The translations under genes and the position numbers were made by a program. DNA of 64,000 nucleotides, taken from contig NC_015677.1 in the NCBI RefSeq assembly GCF_000215705.1, positions 942,001 through 1,006,000 of the forward strand, given 5' to 3'. The notes beneath the pieces are model-generated. The model did no database searches. It worked only from the letters and a program-made list of their open reading frames with translations, and was not told where the DNA came from. Below, piece by piece: positions 45,209-53,843 of the stretch; positions within the stretch are counted from its first letter, which is position 1; each line of letters opens with the position of its first letter. Origin of the DNA: Ramlibacter tataouinensis TTB310. GTDB lineage: Bacteria > Pseudomonadota > Gammaproteobacteria > Burkholderiales > Burkholderiaceae_C.

Positions 45209-46240
45209 GTGAAACCGCAACCCAAGCCGCCTGCCAAGGCCAAGACGGGCGTCAAGGCGCCTGCGGGCAAGGCGGCGAAAGCCGCCGCCGCCAAGCCGCT
45301 GGCCAAGGCGCCCGCCAAGAAGGCCGCGGCCAAGGCAGGCAAGCCGGCCGCCAAGCCCGCGGCGAAATCCTCCGCCCCCGCCGCCAAGAAGGCCGCGCCC
45401 GCCGCCAAGACCGGCGCCGCCAAGCCCGCCGCCAAGGCCAGCGTCAAGGCCGCCCCCGTTCCCGCCAAGCCGGCCGCGCCCGCCAAAGCCGTGCCGGCCC
45501 GCTCCCATCCCCCCGCCGCCGCCAAGGCCCCCGCCAAGGCGAGCACCCCGTCCACCCCCGTAGCTGCGGCCCCGGCCCAGCCCGCGCCCGCCCGTGCCAT
45601 GCCGCCGCGTCCCGACGCGGCCACCGTGGCCGCCAGCCCGGCGCGTTCGGCCAAGCCTTCGGCGCGACTGGCGCAGATCACGGTGCCCTCGATGGCCCAG
45701 TCCGTCGCGTCCACCGCGGCCAAGGCCAGCTACACGCAAACCCCCACACCTCCCGTGCTGACACCTCCTCCCCTCGTCGCGGTCAAGAAAGACCCCAAGC
45801 TCGCCAACAACTGGAAGAGCAAGCCCGCCGAACAGCTGAGCGACGCCGAAGTGCTGGCCATGCCGGACTCGGAGTACATGAACGACAAGCAGATGGCGTT
45901 CTTCCGGCTCAAGCTGGTGCAGCTCAAGCAGGACATCCTGAACAACGCCGGCGAGACCACCGAGCACCTGCGCGAGGACACCGTGATCGTGCCCGACCCG
46001 GCCGACCGCGCCACCATCGAGGAGGAGCACGCGCTGGAGCTGCGCACGCGCGACCGCGAGCGCAAGCTGCTCAAGAAGATCGAGCAGTCGATCGCCCGCA
46101 TCGATGCCGGCGACTACGGCTACTGCGACGAGACCGGCGAGCCGATCGGCGTGGGCCGCTTGCTGGCGCGCCCCACCGCCACGCTGTCGCTGGAGGCGCA
46201 GCAGCGCCGCGAGCTCAAGCAGAAGATGTTCGGCGACTGA
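45209..46240 (+). CDS. dksA: DksA-family RNA polymerase-binding protein with long Lys/Ala/Pro-rich N-terminal tail
   Basis: A 343-residue protein, more than twice the usual DksA length (about 150). Residues 1-190 are low-complexity, rich in Lys, Ala and Pro with AAK/PAK repeats like a histone H1 tail. Residues ~195-343 are DksA: MNDKQMAFFRLKL, the coiled-coil tip, ALELRTRDRERKLLKKIEQSI and the C-terminal finger GYCDETGEPIGVGRLLARPTA. Of four zinc cysteines only Cys306 remains, as in zinc-independent DksA proteins of many beta-proteobacteria. It should modulate transcription initiation with ppGpp. GGAGGAG precedes the GTG by about 9 nt. TATAAC at 45109 may be the -10. Confidence 0.88.
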   Translation: MKPQPKPPAKAKTGVKAPAGKAAKAAAAKPLAKAPAKKAAAKAGKPAAKPAAKSSAPAAKKAAPAAKTGAAKPAAKASVKAAPVPAKPAAPAKAVPARSHPPAAAKAPAKASTPSTPVAAAPAQPAPARAMPPRPDAATVAASPARSAKPSARLAQITVPSMAQSVASTAAKASYTQTPTPPVLTPPPLVAVKKDPKLANNWKSKPAEQLSDAEVLAMPDSEYMNDKQMAFFRLKLVQLKQDILNNAGETTEHLREDTVIVPDPADRATIEEEHALELRTRDRERKLLKKIEQSIARIDAGDYGYCDETGEPIGVGRLLARPTATLSLEAQQRRELKQKMFGD

Positions 46241-46274
46241 CGCCGCCGGCCTTGCGCGTACCGCCCCCGAGCTG

Positions 46275-48281
46275 ATGCCCCCCACCAAGGACGACAACAA
46301 CGGACTGCTGTCCAAGGTGGTGAAGTTCGTCCGCAACCCGACGACGAACTGGTCCGACCTGGACACGGCCGAGTCGGACCGGGAGAGCAGCTACTCCAAG
46401 CAGATGCTCAAGGAGATGATCGAGCGCAAGCGGCGCAACGACTTTGTGCGTAAGCGCGAGTTCGACATGCTGCGCAAGATGCGCCGCAGCGAGGTCATGG
46501 CGGGCAACGACCCGACGGCCCGTCCTTCTTTCTTCCAGAGCTCCATGCCGTCGCGGCCCGACGACCGGGCCAGCACGCTCAAGAAGATCGACGAGATCGA
46601 GGCGCAGATGTCCATGCAGTGGTGGAAGACCAAGCATGGCGAGACCTCCACGCGCACCGGCATCCCGACCAATTTCCCGGCGTCGGCCCATGTGCCGCCC
46701 GACGCGCTGGGCCGGCCGGCCGCGCCGGTACCCGGCCAGGCGGCCGGCCCAGCGCTGCAGCGCACCCCCCCTGTCCAGCCGCCGCCCCTGGCGGCCGGCG
46801 GCCGGCTCCCGCCGGTGCCCATGGATCCCCTGCGGTCCCCCACCATGCCGCAGCCGGCGGCACCGCGCGCCGCGGCGACGCAGCCGCAGCCGCAGCCGCC
46901 ACGTGCCGCCGCGCCCCAGCCCGTGCCGCCGCGCCCCGCCGGGCCGCAGCCCGTCCCGCCGGCGCAGCCGCGCGTCACCGCGCCGCAAGCTGTGCAGCCG
47001 CCGCAGCCGATGCAACCGCGTGCCGCGGCGCCCGCGCCCGCGCCGGCAGCGGCTCGGCCCGCGGTGCCGCAGCCGCCCGCGGCTGCCCCCGCGGCCAAGA
47101 AGGGGGGCGCCGAGTCCACGCCCGGGCCCGCCAGCAGCAACTTCTCGGTCTCCCGGGCATTCGCCGTCGACGTGGAGGAACTGGCCCACGATCCCGAGCT
47201 GGAGGAGGCCGCGATCCGCTTCGCCAATGGCGACGACGCCGGCGCGGAGGCCGGCCTGCAGGAGGTGCTCAAGCCTGGGGGCAGCCGCATCGGCCACGAG
47301 GACACCTGGCTGGCGCTGTTCGACCTGTACCGCGCCACCGGGCGGCAGGCGCCCTTCGACGAGGCGGCCATCGAGTTCGCCAACCGGTTCGGCCGTTCGT
47401 CGCCGCAGTGGCTGTCGCTGCCCGAGGCGGTGAGCCGCATCCAGTCGTCCGCCTCGGCGCCGCCGGCCAATTCTTCGGCCGCGGACTGGACCTGCCCCTC
47501 CACCCTGGGCACCCAGACGCTGGTGGTGCTGCAGGCCACCCTGGCACGGGCGCAGCAGCCATGGCGCCTGTCCTGGGCCAAGCTGGTCACCATCGAAGAG
47601 GCCGCGGTGGAGGGCCTGACGCGGCTGTTCAACCAGTGGGCCACGCAGCCGTTGCAGCTTCGCTTCATCGCCGCCGACAACCTGGAGCGGGTGCTCCAGG
47701 CCGCCGCGCCTTCCGGCGACAAGGCCGTCAACCCCGCCTGGTGGAAGCTGCGCATGGAGGCGCTGCGGGTGATGCACCGGCCGGACGAGTTCGAGCTCGC
47801 GGCGCTGGACTACTGCGTCACCTACGAGGTCTCGCCGCCGTCCTGGGACGCCGCGCGCTGCGCCTGCGTGTCCTTGCAAGCCGACGGCAGCTTTGCCGGC
47901 GGCAACACCATCATCGGCGAGGCGCACCACGACTCGGTGATGTCCGGGATGAGCAACTTCGGCGACACGGGCACCGCCGGCCCGAGCTCGCTGATGTCCA
48001 ACATCGCCATGGTGGAGCTGTCCGGCTCCATCCTGGGCGATCCGGCCGATGTGCTGGGCACGCTGGAAGGCCGGATGGCCGGGGCCGACGTGATGGTCAT
48101 CTCCTGCGCCCAGCTGATCCGCATCGACTTCTCGGCGGCCGGAACGCTGCTCAACTGGGTCACGGCACGCCAGGCCGAAGGCCGGCAGGTGCAGTTCGTC
48201 GAGGTGCACCGGCTGGTGGCCGCCTTCTTCGACGTGATCGGCATCAGCCAGTACGCCCGGGTCGGCACTCGGCGGGATTAA
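46275..48281 (+). CDS. STAS-domain protein with proline-rich linker
   Basis: A 668-residue soluble protein in four parts. Residues ~1-120 are charged and helical (LKEMIERKRRNDFVRKREFDMLRKMRR). Residues ~130-285 are a Pro/Ala/Gln-rich disordered linker. Residues ~295-560 are helical and TPR-like (EEAAIRFANGDDAGAEAGLQEVL, TWLALFDLYRATGR). Residues ~570-668 are a STAS domain (IAMVELSGSILGDPADVLGTL, ISCAQLIRIDFSAAGTLLNWV). STAS domains act in anti-anti-sigma switching and other signalling. No partner kinase is nearby and I do not know the function. It starts 34 bp after dksA and ends before hslV. Confidence 0.8.
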   Translation: MPPTKDDNNGLLSKVVKFVRNPTTNWSDLDTAESDRESSYSKQMLKEMIERKRRNDFVRKREFDMLRKMRRSEVMAGNDPTARPSFFQSSMPSRPDDRASTLKKIDEIEAQMSMQWWKTKHGETSTRTGIPTNFPASAHVPPDALGRPAAPVPGQAAGPALQRTPPVQPPPLAAGGRLPPVPMDPLRSPTMPQPAAPRAAATQPQPQPPRAAAPQPVPPRPAGPQPVPPAQPRVTAPQAVQPPQPMQPRAAAPAPAPAAARPAVPQPPAAAPAAKKGGAESTPGPASSNFSVSRAFAVDVEELAHDPELEEAAIRFANGDDAGAEAGLQEVLKPGGSRIGHEDTWLALFDLYRATGRQAPFDEAAIEFANRFGRSSPQWLSLPEAVSRIQSSASAPPANSSAADWTCPSTLGTQTLVVLQATLARAQQPWRLSWAKLVTIEEAAVEGLTRLFNQWATQPLQLRFIAADNLERVLQAAAPSGDKAVNPAWWKLRMEALRVMHRPDEFELAALDYCVTYEVSPPSWDAARCACVSLQADGSFAGGNTIIGEAHHDSVMSGMSNFGDTGTAGPSSLMSNIAMVELSGSILGDPADVLGTLEGRMAGADVMVISCAQLIRIDFSAAGTLLNWVTARQAEGRQVQFVEVHRLVAAFFDVIGISQYARVGTRRD

Positions 48282-48282
48282 G

Positions 48283-48326
48283 CCCACCCCGAAGCGGCCC
48301 GGCAGAGCCGGTTCCGCGGTGTCCCC
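48283..48326. repeat. GC-rich intergenic repeat, short copy
   Basis: CCCACCCCGAAGCG joined directly to GCCCGGCAGAGCCGGTTCCGCGGTG matches both ends of the element at 4737-4817. It lacks that element's central hairpin, as if deleted. It lies between the STAS gene and hslV. Confidence 0.6.
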
Positions 48327-48377
48327 CGAACTAACGCGCTGCTTGCAATCTGCCTTGGCGGCCCCAACATGGCGCCG

Positions 48378-48929
48378 ATGGAACAATTTCACGGCACGAC
48401 CATCGTCAGCGTGCGGCGCAAGGACGCCGACGGCCGCTGGCAGGTGGCGATCGGCGGCGACGGCCAGGTCACCCTGGGCAATGTCGTCGTCAAGGGATCG
48501 GCACGCAAGGTGCGCAAGCTCTACCACGACAGGGTGGTCGCCGGTTTCGCCGGCGCCACGGCCGACGCCTTCACCCTGTTCGAGCGCTTCGAGGCCAAGC
48601 TGGAGAAGCACCAGGGCCACCTGGTGCGCTCGGCCATCGAGCTGACCAAGGACTGGCGCACCGACCGCGTGCTGCGCCGGCTGGAAGCCATGCTGGCGGT
48701 GGCCGACAAGGAGGCCTCGCTGATCATCACCGGCAACGGCGACGTGCTGGAGCCCGAGCACGGCATCATCGCCATCGGCTCGGGCGGGGCCTACGCCCAG
48801 GCGGCGGCCAGGGCGCTGCTGGACAACACCGGCCTCGGCGCCCGCGACATCGTCAAGAAGTCGCTGGAGATCGCCGGCGAGCTGTGCATCTACACCAACA
48901 TGCACCACACCATCGAGGTGCTGGAATGA
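48378..48929 (+). CDS. hslV: ATP-dependent protease subunit HslV
   Basis: A 183-residue proteasome-like peptidase. Removal of the first six residues (MEQFHG) would expose the catalytic N-terminal threonine, giving TTIVSVRR. Other conserved parts are [43 protein letters not shown] and [21 protein letters not shown] insertion of about four residues follows VRRK compared with the Escherichia protein. It forms two hexamer rings with HslU. I chose ATG 48378 over 48369 because it gives the standard propeptide. Its stop overlaps the hslU start. Confidence 0.94.
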   Translation: MEQFHGTTIVSVRRKDADGRWQVAIGGDGQVTLGNVVVKGSARKVRKLYHDRVVAGFAGATADAFTLFERFEAKLEKHQGHLVRSAIELTKDWRTDRVLRRLEAMLAVADKEASLIITGNGDVLEPEHGIIAIGSGGAYAQAAARALLDNTGLGARDIVKKSLEIAGELCIYTNMHHTIEVLE

Positions 48930-50236
48930 GTTCGGCCATGACCCCTCAGGAAATCGTCTCCGAGCTGGACCGCCACATCGTCGGCCAGCACGAGGCCAAG
49001 CGCGCGGTGGCGATCGCGCTGCGCAACCGCTGGCGCCGCCAGCAGGTCGATGAGAAGCTGCGCCCCGAGATCACGCCCAAGAACATCCTGATGATCGGCC
49101 CCACCGGCGTGGGCAAGACGGAGATCGCGCGCCGCCTGGCCCGGCTGGCCGACGCGCCCTTCATCAAGGTGGAGGCCACCAAGTTCACCGAGGTGGGTTA
49201 CGTCGGCAAGGACGTGGACGCCATCATCCGCGACCTGGCCGAGATGGCCGTCAAGCAGACCCGCGTCGCCGAGATGCGAAAAGTGCGCACCCGCGCGGAG
49301 GACGCGGCCGAGGAGCGCATCCTGGACGCCCTGCTGCCCGGCACGCACGGCGGCGACGACAACCCCACGCGCCAGGCCTTCCGCAAGAAGCTGCGCGAGG
49401 GCCAGCTCGACGAGAAGGACATCGAGCTCGACCTGGCCGAGCCGCGCCAGCAGCTGGAGATCATGGGGCCGGCCGGCATGGAGGAGATGGCCGAGCAGCT
49501 GCGCGGCATGTTCAGCCAGTTCGGCGGCGGCAGGCGCCGCACCCGCAAGCTCAAGATCCGCGAGGGCCTCAGGCTGTTGGTGGACGAGGAGGCGGCCAAG
49601 CTGGTCAATGAGGACGAGATCCGGGCCCAGGCCATCCACAACGCCGAGCAGAACGGCATCGTCTTCATCGACGAGATCGACAAGGTGGCCTCGCGTAGCG
49701 AGACCAGCGGCGCCGACGTCTCGCGCCAGGGCGTGCAGCGCGACCTGCTGCCGCTGGTGGAGGGCACCACCGTGTCCACCAAGTACGGCCCGATCAGGAC
49801 CGACCACATCCTGTTCATCGCCAGCGGCGCCTTCCACCTGGCCAAGCCCAGCGACCTGATCCCCGAGCTGCAGGGCCGCCTGCCGATCCGGGTGGAGCTC
49901 ACGTCCCTGTCGGTGCAGGATTTCGAGGCCATCCTGACCCAGACCCACGCCTCCCTGGTCAAGCAGTACCAGGCGCTGCTGGCCACCGAGGGCGTGACGC
50001 TGGCGTTCGCGCCGGACGGCATCACCCGGCTGGCGCACATCGCCTACGAGGTGAACGAGCGCACCGAGAACATCGGCGCGCGCCGGCTGTCCACCGTGAT
50101 GGAGCGCCTGCTGGACGAGATCAGCTTCGACGCCGCCCGGCTGGACGGCCAGACGGTGACCATCGACGCCGCCTATGTGGACGCGCGCCTGGGCGAGCTG
50201 AGCCGCGATGAGGACCTTTCGCGCTACATCCTCTGA
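48926..50236 (+). CDS. hslU: ATP-dependent protease ATPase subunit HslU
   Basis: A 436-residue AAA+ unfoldase that feeds substrates to HslV. It has the N-terminal [27 protein letters not shown], Walker A GPTGVGKT (58-65) and the pore-loop region [13 protein letters not shown] (GYVG). An intermediate domain (about 110-235) precedes Walker [10 protein letters not shown]. Sensor and C-terminal regions end in EDLSRYIL, whose tail docks into HslV. The ATG at 48926 overlaps the hslV TGA. Confidence 0.95.
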   Translation: MSSAMTPQEIVSELDRHIVGQHEAKRAVAIALRNRWRRQQVDEKLRPEITPKNILMIGPTGVGKTEIARRLARLADAPFIKVEATKFTEVGYVGKDVDAIIRDLAEMAVKQTRVAEMRKVRTRAEDAAEERILDALLPGTHGGDDNPTRQAFRKKLREGQLDEKDIELDLAEPRQQLEIMGPAGMEEMAEQLRGMFSQFGGGRRRTRKLKIREGLRLLVDEEAAKLVNEDEIRAQAIHNAEQNGIVFIDEIDKVASRSETSGADVSRQGVQRDLLPLVEGTTVSTKYGPIRTDHILFIASGAFHLAKPSDLIPELQGRLPIRVELTSLSVQDFEAILTQTHASLVKQYQALLATEGVTLAFAPDGITRLAHIAYEVNERTENIGARRLSTVMERLLDEISFDAARLDGQTVTIDAAYVDARLGELSRDEDLSRYIL

Positions 50237-50291
50237 CAAACAACGGCTGAGTCTCACGCTTTACCTTCACAGCACCGGCTAAGTGCTTCTT

Positions 50292-50337
50292 TTAGAACGG
50301 TTTTCTGCTCGCAGCTTGCTGGCAGAAGCCGTTCTAA
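50292..50337. repeat. Inverted repeat in the hslU-mraZ gap
   Basis: TTAGAACGG (50292-50300) and CCGTTCTAA (50329-50337) pair perfectly, and TTTTCTGC can extend the stem with GCAGAAG across one bulge. No T run follows, so it is either an mRNA-end hairpin for hslVU or a protein site upstream of the mraZ promoter. The whole 247-bp gap (50237-50483) is distinctly more AT-rich than the surroundings. Confidence 0.55.
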
Positions 50338-50375
50338 GTCATTGATTTCATTGCAAATTCCCCACGCGCCCTGGC

Positions 50376-50403
50376 TTGCGTGGTTGAGTTTTCCTGCTAC
50401 AGT
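50376..50403 (+). promoter_or_regulatory. Candidate promoter of the dcw cluster
   Basis: TTGCGT (50376-50381) and TACAGT (50398-50403) are spaced by 16 bp and lie about 80 bp before the mraZ start. Downstream, an AGTGCAA repeat (50401-50407 and 50411-50417) and AGTGGGGAAA (50421-50430) lie where MraZ autoregulatory boxes (TGGG-type) occur in other bacteria. Confidence 0.5.
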
Positions 50404-50483
50404 GCAAAAAAGTGCAATGAAGTGGGGAAACGTGCCATTCAGGCCCACCATTGCACCCTCTTTCACAGCAGGGGCTCAACTCG

Positions 50484-50909
50484 GTGTTTCAAGGTGCGTC
50501 GTCGCTCAGTCTCGATGCCAAGGGTCGGCTCTCCATGCCGACCCGGCACCGTGACGCGCTCGCGGCCGCCGGCAACCAGCTGACGATCACCAAGCACCCG
50601 CACGGCTGCCTGATGGTCTTTCCGCGACCCGAGTGGGAGCGGTTCCGCGACCGTATCGGAGCGTTACCGATGTCTGCCCAGTGGTGGAAGAGAATCTTCC
50701 TCGGCAATGCCATGGACGTGGAGCTCGACGGCACCGGCCGCGTCCTGGTCTCGCCGGAGTTGCGCGCCGCCGCCGGCATCGAGCGCGACACCATGCTGCT
50801 GGGCATGGGCAACCACTTCGAACTGTGGGACAAGGCGACCTACGAAGCCAAGGAAGCCGAGGCCATGCAGGGCCAGATGCCCGATGTGTTCAAAGACTTC
50901 TCTTTCTGA
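50484..50909 (+). CDS. mraZ: Transcriptional regulator MraZ
   Basis: A 141-residue protein with two SpoVT/AbrB-like halves: [23 protein letters not shown] and [23 protein letters not shown], each carrying the D-x-x-G-R motif. It forms ring oligomers, binds repeats upstream of its own gene and represses the dcw operon. The GTG at 50484 gives the standard V-F-Q-G-A start; an ATG at 50451 would add 11 unrelated residues. It is the first gene of the division and cell wall cluster. Confidence 0.93.
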   Translation: MFQGASSLSLDAKGRLSMPTRHRDALAAAGNQLTITKHPHGCLMVFPRPEWERFRDRIGALPMSAQWWKRIFLGNAMDVELDGTGRVLVSPELRAAAGIERDTMLLGMGNHFELWDKATYEAKEAEAMQGQMPDVFKDFSF

Positions 50910-50920
50910 CGGCGCAGGCG

Positions 50921-51832
50921 GTGGACACCCCATGGCAACACACCACGGTCCTGTTGGACGAAGCGGTTTCGGCGTTGGTCACCCAGCCCGACGGGCTGTA
51001 CGTGGACGCGACCTTCGGCCGGGGCGGGCATTCGCGGCGGCTGCTGCAGCGCCTGTCCCCGCAGGGCCGGCTGCTGGCCTTCGACAAGGACCCGGAGGCG
51101 GTGGCCGAGGCGGGCCGCATCCAGGATCCGCGTTTTTCCATCCGGCACCAGGGGTTCGCCCGGCTGGGCGAGCTGGAGCCGGCCAGCGCGTCCGGCGTGC
51201 TGCTGGACCTGGGCGTGAGCTCGCCGCAGATCGACAACCCCGCACGGGGTTTTTCTTTTCGCCACGACGGCCCGCTGGACATGCGCATGGACCCCACGCG
51301 CGGACAGAGCGCGGCCGACTGGCTCGCAACGGCCGAGATCGGCCAGATCGCGGAGGTGATTCGTGACTACGGCGAAGAACGGTTTGCTGTCCCGATCGCA
51401 AAGGCGATTGCAGCTCGCCGACAGGAACGGGGCCCTGTTGCATCCACCGCCGAACTGGCCCAGCTCGTGGCTGGCGCGGTCAAAACCCGCGAGCCGGGCC
51501 AGGATCCTGCAACGCGCACATTTCAGGCTCTTCGGATTTTCGTCAACGCCGAGCTTGAAGAACTGCAACAGGCGCTAGAGGCCAGCTTGGACATCCTGCA
51601 ACCCCAAGGACGGCTCGTGGCGATCAGCTTCCATTCGCTGGAGGACCGCATCGTCAAGCAGTTCATCGCCCGCCATTCGCGCGAGGTGGTGGACCGGCGC
51701 GCGCCGTTCGCGCAGCCGGCGCCGCTGAAGCTGCGCGCGCAGGGCCGCGTCAAGCCCTCGGCCGCCGAGGTCGCCGCCAACCCGCGCGCGCGCAGCGCGG
51801 TGATGCGGGTGGCGGAAAGGACACAGGCATGA
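50921..51832 (+). CDS. rsmH: 16S rRNA (cytosine-N4) methyltransferase RsmH
   Basis: A 303-residue SAM methyltransferase that modifies C1402 N4 in 16S rRNA. The start [16 protein letters not shown] is followed by the SAM site [16 protein letters not shown]. Further marks are [29 protein letters not shown], the inserted helical domain with [18 protein letters not shown], and the closing [15 protein letters not shown] use GTG 50921, the only good in-frame start after the mraZ stop. It overlaps ftsL by ATGA. Confidence 0.93.
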   Translation: MDTPWQHTTVLLDEAVSALVTQPDGLYVDATFGRGGHSRRLLQRLSPQGRLLAFDKDPEAVAEAGRIQDPRFSIRHQGFARLGELEPASASGVLLDLGVSSPQIDNPARGFSFRHDGPLDMRMDPTRGQSAADWLATAEIGQIAEVIRDYGEERFAVPIAKAIAARRQERGPVASTAELAQLVAGAVKTREPGQDPATRTFQALRIFVNAELEELQQALEASLDILQPQGRLVAISFHSLEDRIVKQFIARHSREVVDRRAPFAQPAPLKLRAQGRVKPSAAEVAANPRARSAVMRVAERTQA

Positions 51833-52110
51833 CCCGCCTCAACCTCGTCCTGCTGCTGGCCGTGCTGGCCAGCGCGCTGTACCTGGTGCGGGTGCAGTAC
51901 GAGTCACGCCGCCTGTACGCCGAGATCGAGAAGGCGCAGGGCGAGACGCGCCGCCTGGAGATCGAGCACGAGCGGCTGCAGGTGGAAAGGCGCGCCCAGG
52001 CCACCCCGCTGCGGGTGGAGAAGCTGGCCAAGGAGCAGCTGCAGATGCGCCCGGCGACGCCGGCGATCACCCAATACGTGACGCTGCCCGCGTCGGGAGC
52101 CGCGCCATGA
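51829..52110 (+). CDS. ftsL: Cell division protein FtsL
   Basis: A 93-residue bitopic membrane protein: a short cytoplasmic start, one transmembrane helix ([19 protein letters not shown], about 3-21) and a periplasmic coiled coil ([28 protein letters not shown]). It bridges FtsB/FtsQ and the FtsWI synthase at the septum. Identity rests on size, topology and position between rsmH and ftsI, since FtsL sequences diverge widely. It overlaps both neighbours by 4 bp. Confidence 0.92.
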   Translation: MTRLNLVLLLAVLASALYLVRVQYESRRLYAEIEKAQGETRRLEIEHERLQVERRAQATPLRVEKLAKEQLQMRPATPAITQYVTLPASGAAP

Positions 52111-53843
52111 GCAGCCGCAGCGTCCTCTACACCTCCAGCCCGCTGCTGGCCAGCAAGACCCCGGTCTGGCGCAGCAAGCTGATCGTGGCCGGCATCGCCG
52201 CCGGCTTCCTGGGCCTGGCCGGCCGCGCCGCCTGGGTGCAGGTGTTCAGCAACGATTTCTTCCAGAAGCAGGGCGAGGTGCGCTTCGCCCGCACGCTGGA
52301 GCTGCCGGCCAACCGCGGCCGCATCCTGGACCGCAACGGCCTGCTGCTGGCCACCAGCGTGCCCTCGCCCAGCATCTGGGCCATCCCCGAGGACGTGGAG
52401 CGCGACAAGCCCAAGCTGGCCCAGCTGGCCCGGCTGCTGGAGATGCCGCTGCCCGAGCTGATGAAGAAGCTGGACGACGAGGACCGGACCTTTGTCTGGC
52501 TCAAGCGCCAGGTCGACGAGCCGGTGGCGCAGCAGATCGCCGCGCTGGGCCTCAAGGGGGTCTACCAGCGCAAGGAGTACAAGCGCCGCTACCCCGAGGG
52601 CGAGGCGGCCGCGCACGTGGTGGGCTTCACCAACGTGGAGGACGAGGGCCAGGAAGGCATGGAGCTGGCGTTCAACCGGCAGCTGGCCGGCCGGCCCGGC
52701 TCGCGCCGCGTGATCAAGGACCGGCTGGGCCGCATCGTGGAGGACGTGCGCGAGCAGGTGCGGCCGGTGGACGGGCGGGACCTGCAGCTGTCCGTCGACA
52801 GCAAGGTGCAGTTCTTCGCCTACCAGAAGCTGCGCGACGCGGTGGTCGCGAACAAGGCCAAGGCCGGCAGCGTGGTGGTGCTGGACGCCGTCACCGGCGA
52901 GGTGCTGGCGCTGGCCAACTACCCCAGCTACAACCCCAACCGCCGCCAGAACCTGAGCGGCGAGCAGCTGCGCAACCGGGCGCTGACCGACACCTTCGAG
53001 CCTGGCTCGACCATGAAGCCCATCACCGTGGCCGCGGCGATGGAGCTGGGCCGCGTGCGGCACGACACGGTGGTCGACACCACGCCGGGACGCTACAGCA
53101 TCGGCGGCTTCACCATCAACGACACGCACAACTACGGCGTGCTCGACGTCGACGGCGTGATCCAGAAGTCCAGCAACGTGGGCGCGCTGAAGATCGCGCA
53201 GAAGATGAGCCCGAGCGAGATGTGGGACACGTACACCGCGCTGGGCTACGGCCAGAAGCCGCAGATCGACTTTCCCGGCGCCGCCACCGGCAAGCTGCGG
53301 CCCTGGAAGACCTGGAAGCCGGTCGAGCAGGCCACCATGTCGTACGGCTATGGCCTGTCGGCCTCGCTGTTCCAGATGGCGCGCTCGTACACCGCCTTCG
53401 CGCACGACGGCCAGATCATCCCGGCCACCATGCTCAAGAGCGGTGAGCCTGCCGCCGGCGTGTCGGTGTTCTCGGCCGAGAACGCGGCGCGGGTGCGCCA
53501 CATGCTGTGGCTGGCCGCCGGCCCCGGCGGAACGGGCCAGAAGGCGCAGACCCTGGGCTACTCGGTGGGCGGAAAGTCCGGCACCGCGCGCAAGCAGGTG
53601 GGCAAGGGCTACGCCGCGGGCAAGTACCGCTCCTGGTTCACCGGCATGGCGCCCATCGACAAGCCGCGCATCATCGTGGCGGTGATGATCGACGAGCCCA
53701 ATGCCGGCCACTACTACGGCGGCACGGTGGCCGGGCCCGTGTTCAGCGAGGTGGTGCAGCAGACCCTGCGCCTGATGAACGTGCAGCCGGACATGAGCGT
53801 CAAGCCGCAGATCGTGGTCAACGGCGTGGAGGAGTCGTTCTGA
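52107..53843 (+). CDS. ftsI: Penicillin-binding protein 3 (FtsI), septal transpeptidase
   Basis: A 578-residue class B penicillin-binding protein. It has one N-terminal membrane helix (SKLIVAGIAAGFLGLAGRAAWV), a pedestal domain with ANRGRILDRNGLLLA, and the transpeptidase domain. The catalytic motifs are S301-T-M-K304, S355-S-N357 and K490-S-G492-T. It cross-links septal peptidoglycan in complex with FtsW. KSGT instead of KTGT is common in this family. Start and stop overlap ftsL and murE. Confidence 0.95.
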   Translation: MSSRSVLYTSSPLLASKTPVWRSKLIVAGIAAGFLGLAGRAAWVQVFSNDFFQKQGEVRFARTLELPANRGRILDRNGLLLATSVPSPSIWAIPEDVERDKPKLAQLARLLEMPLPELMKKLDDEDRTFVWLKRQVDEPVAQQIAALGLKGVYQRKEYKRRYPEGEAAAHVVGFTNVEDEGQEGMELAFNRQLAGRPGSRRVIKDRLGRIVEDVREQVRPVDGRDLQLSVDSKVQFFAYQKLRDAVVANKAKAGSVVVLDAVTGEVLALANYPSYNPNRRQNLSGEQLRNRALTDTFEPGSTMKPITVAAAMELGRVRHDTVVDTTPGRYSIGGFTINDTHNYGVLDVDGVIQKSSNVGALKIAQKMSPSEMWDTYTALGYGQKPQIDFPGAATGKLRPWKTWKPVEQATMSYGYGLSASLFQMARSYTAFAHDGQIIPATMLKSGEPAAGVSVFSAENAARVRHMLWLAAGPGGTGQKAQTLGYSVGGKSGTARKQVGKGYAAGKYRSWFTGMAPIDKPRIIVAVMIDEPNAGHYYGGTVAGPVFSEVVQQTLRLMNVQPDMSVKPQIVVNGVEESF

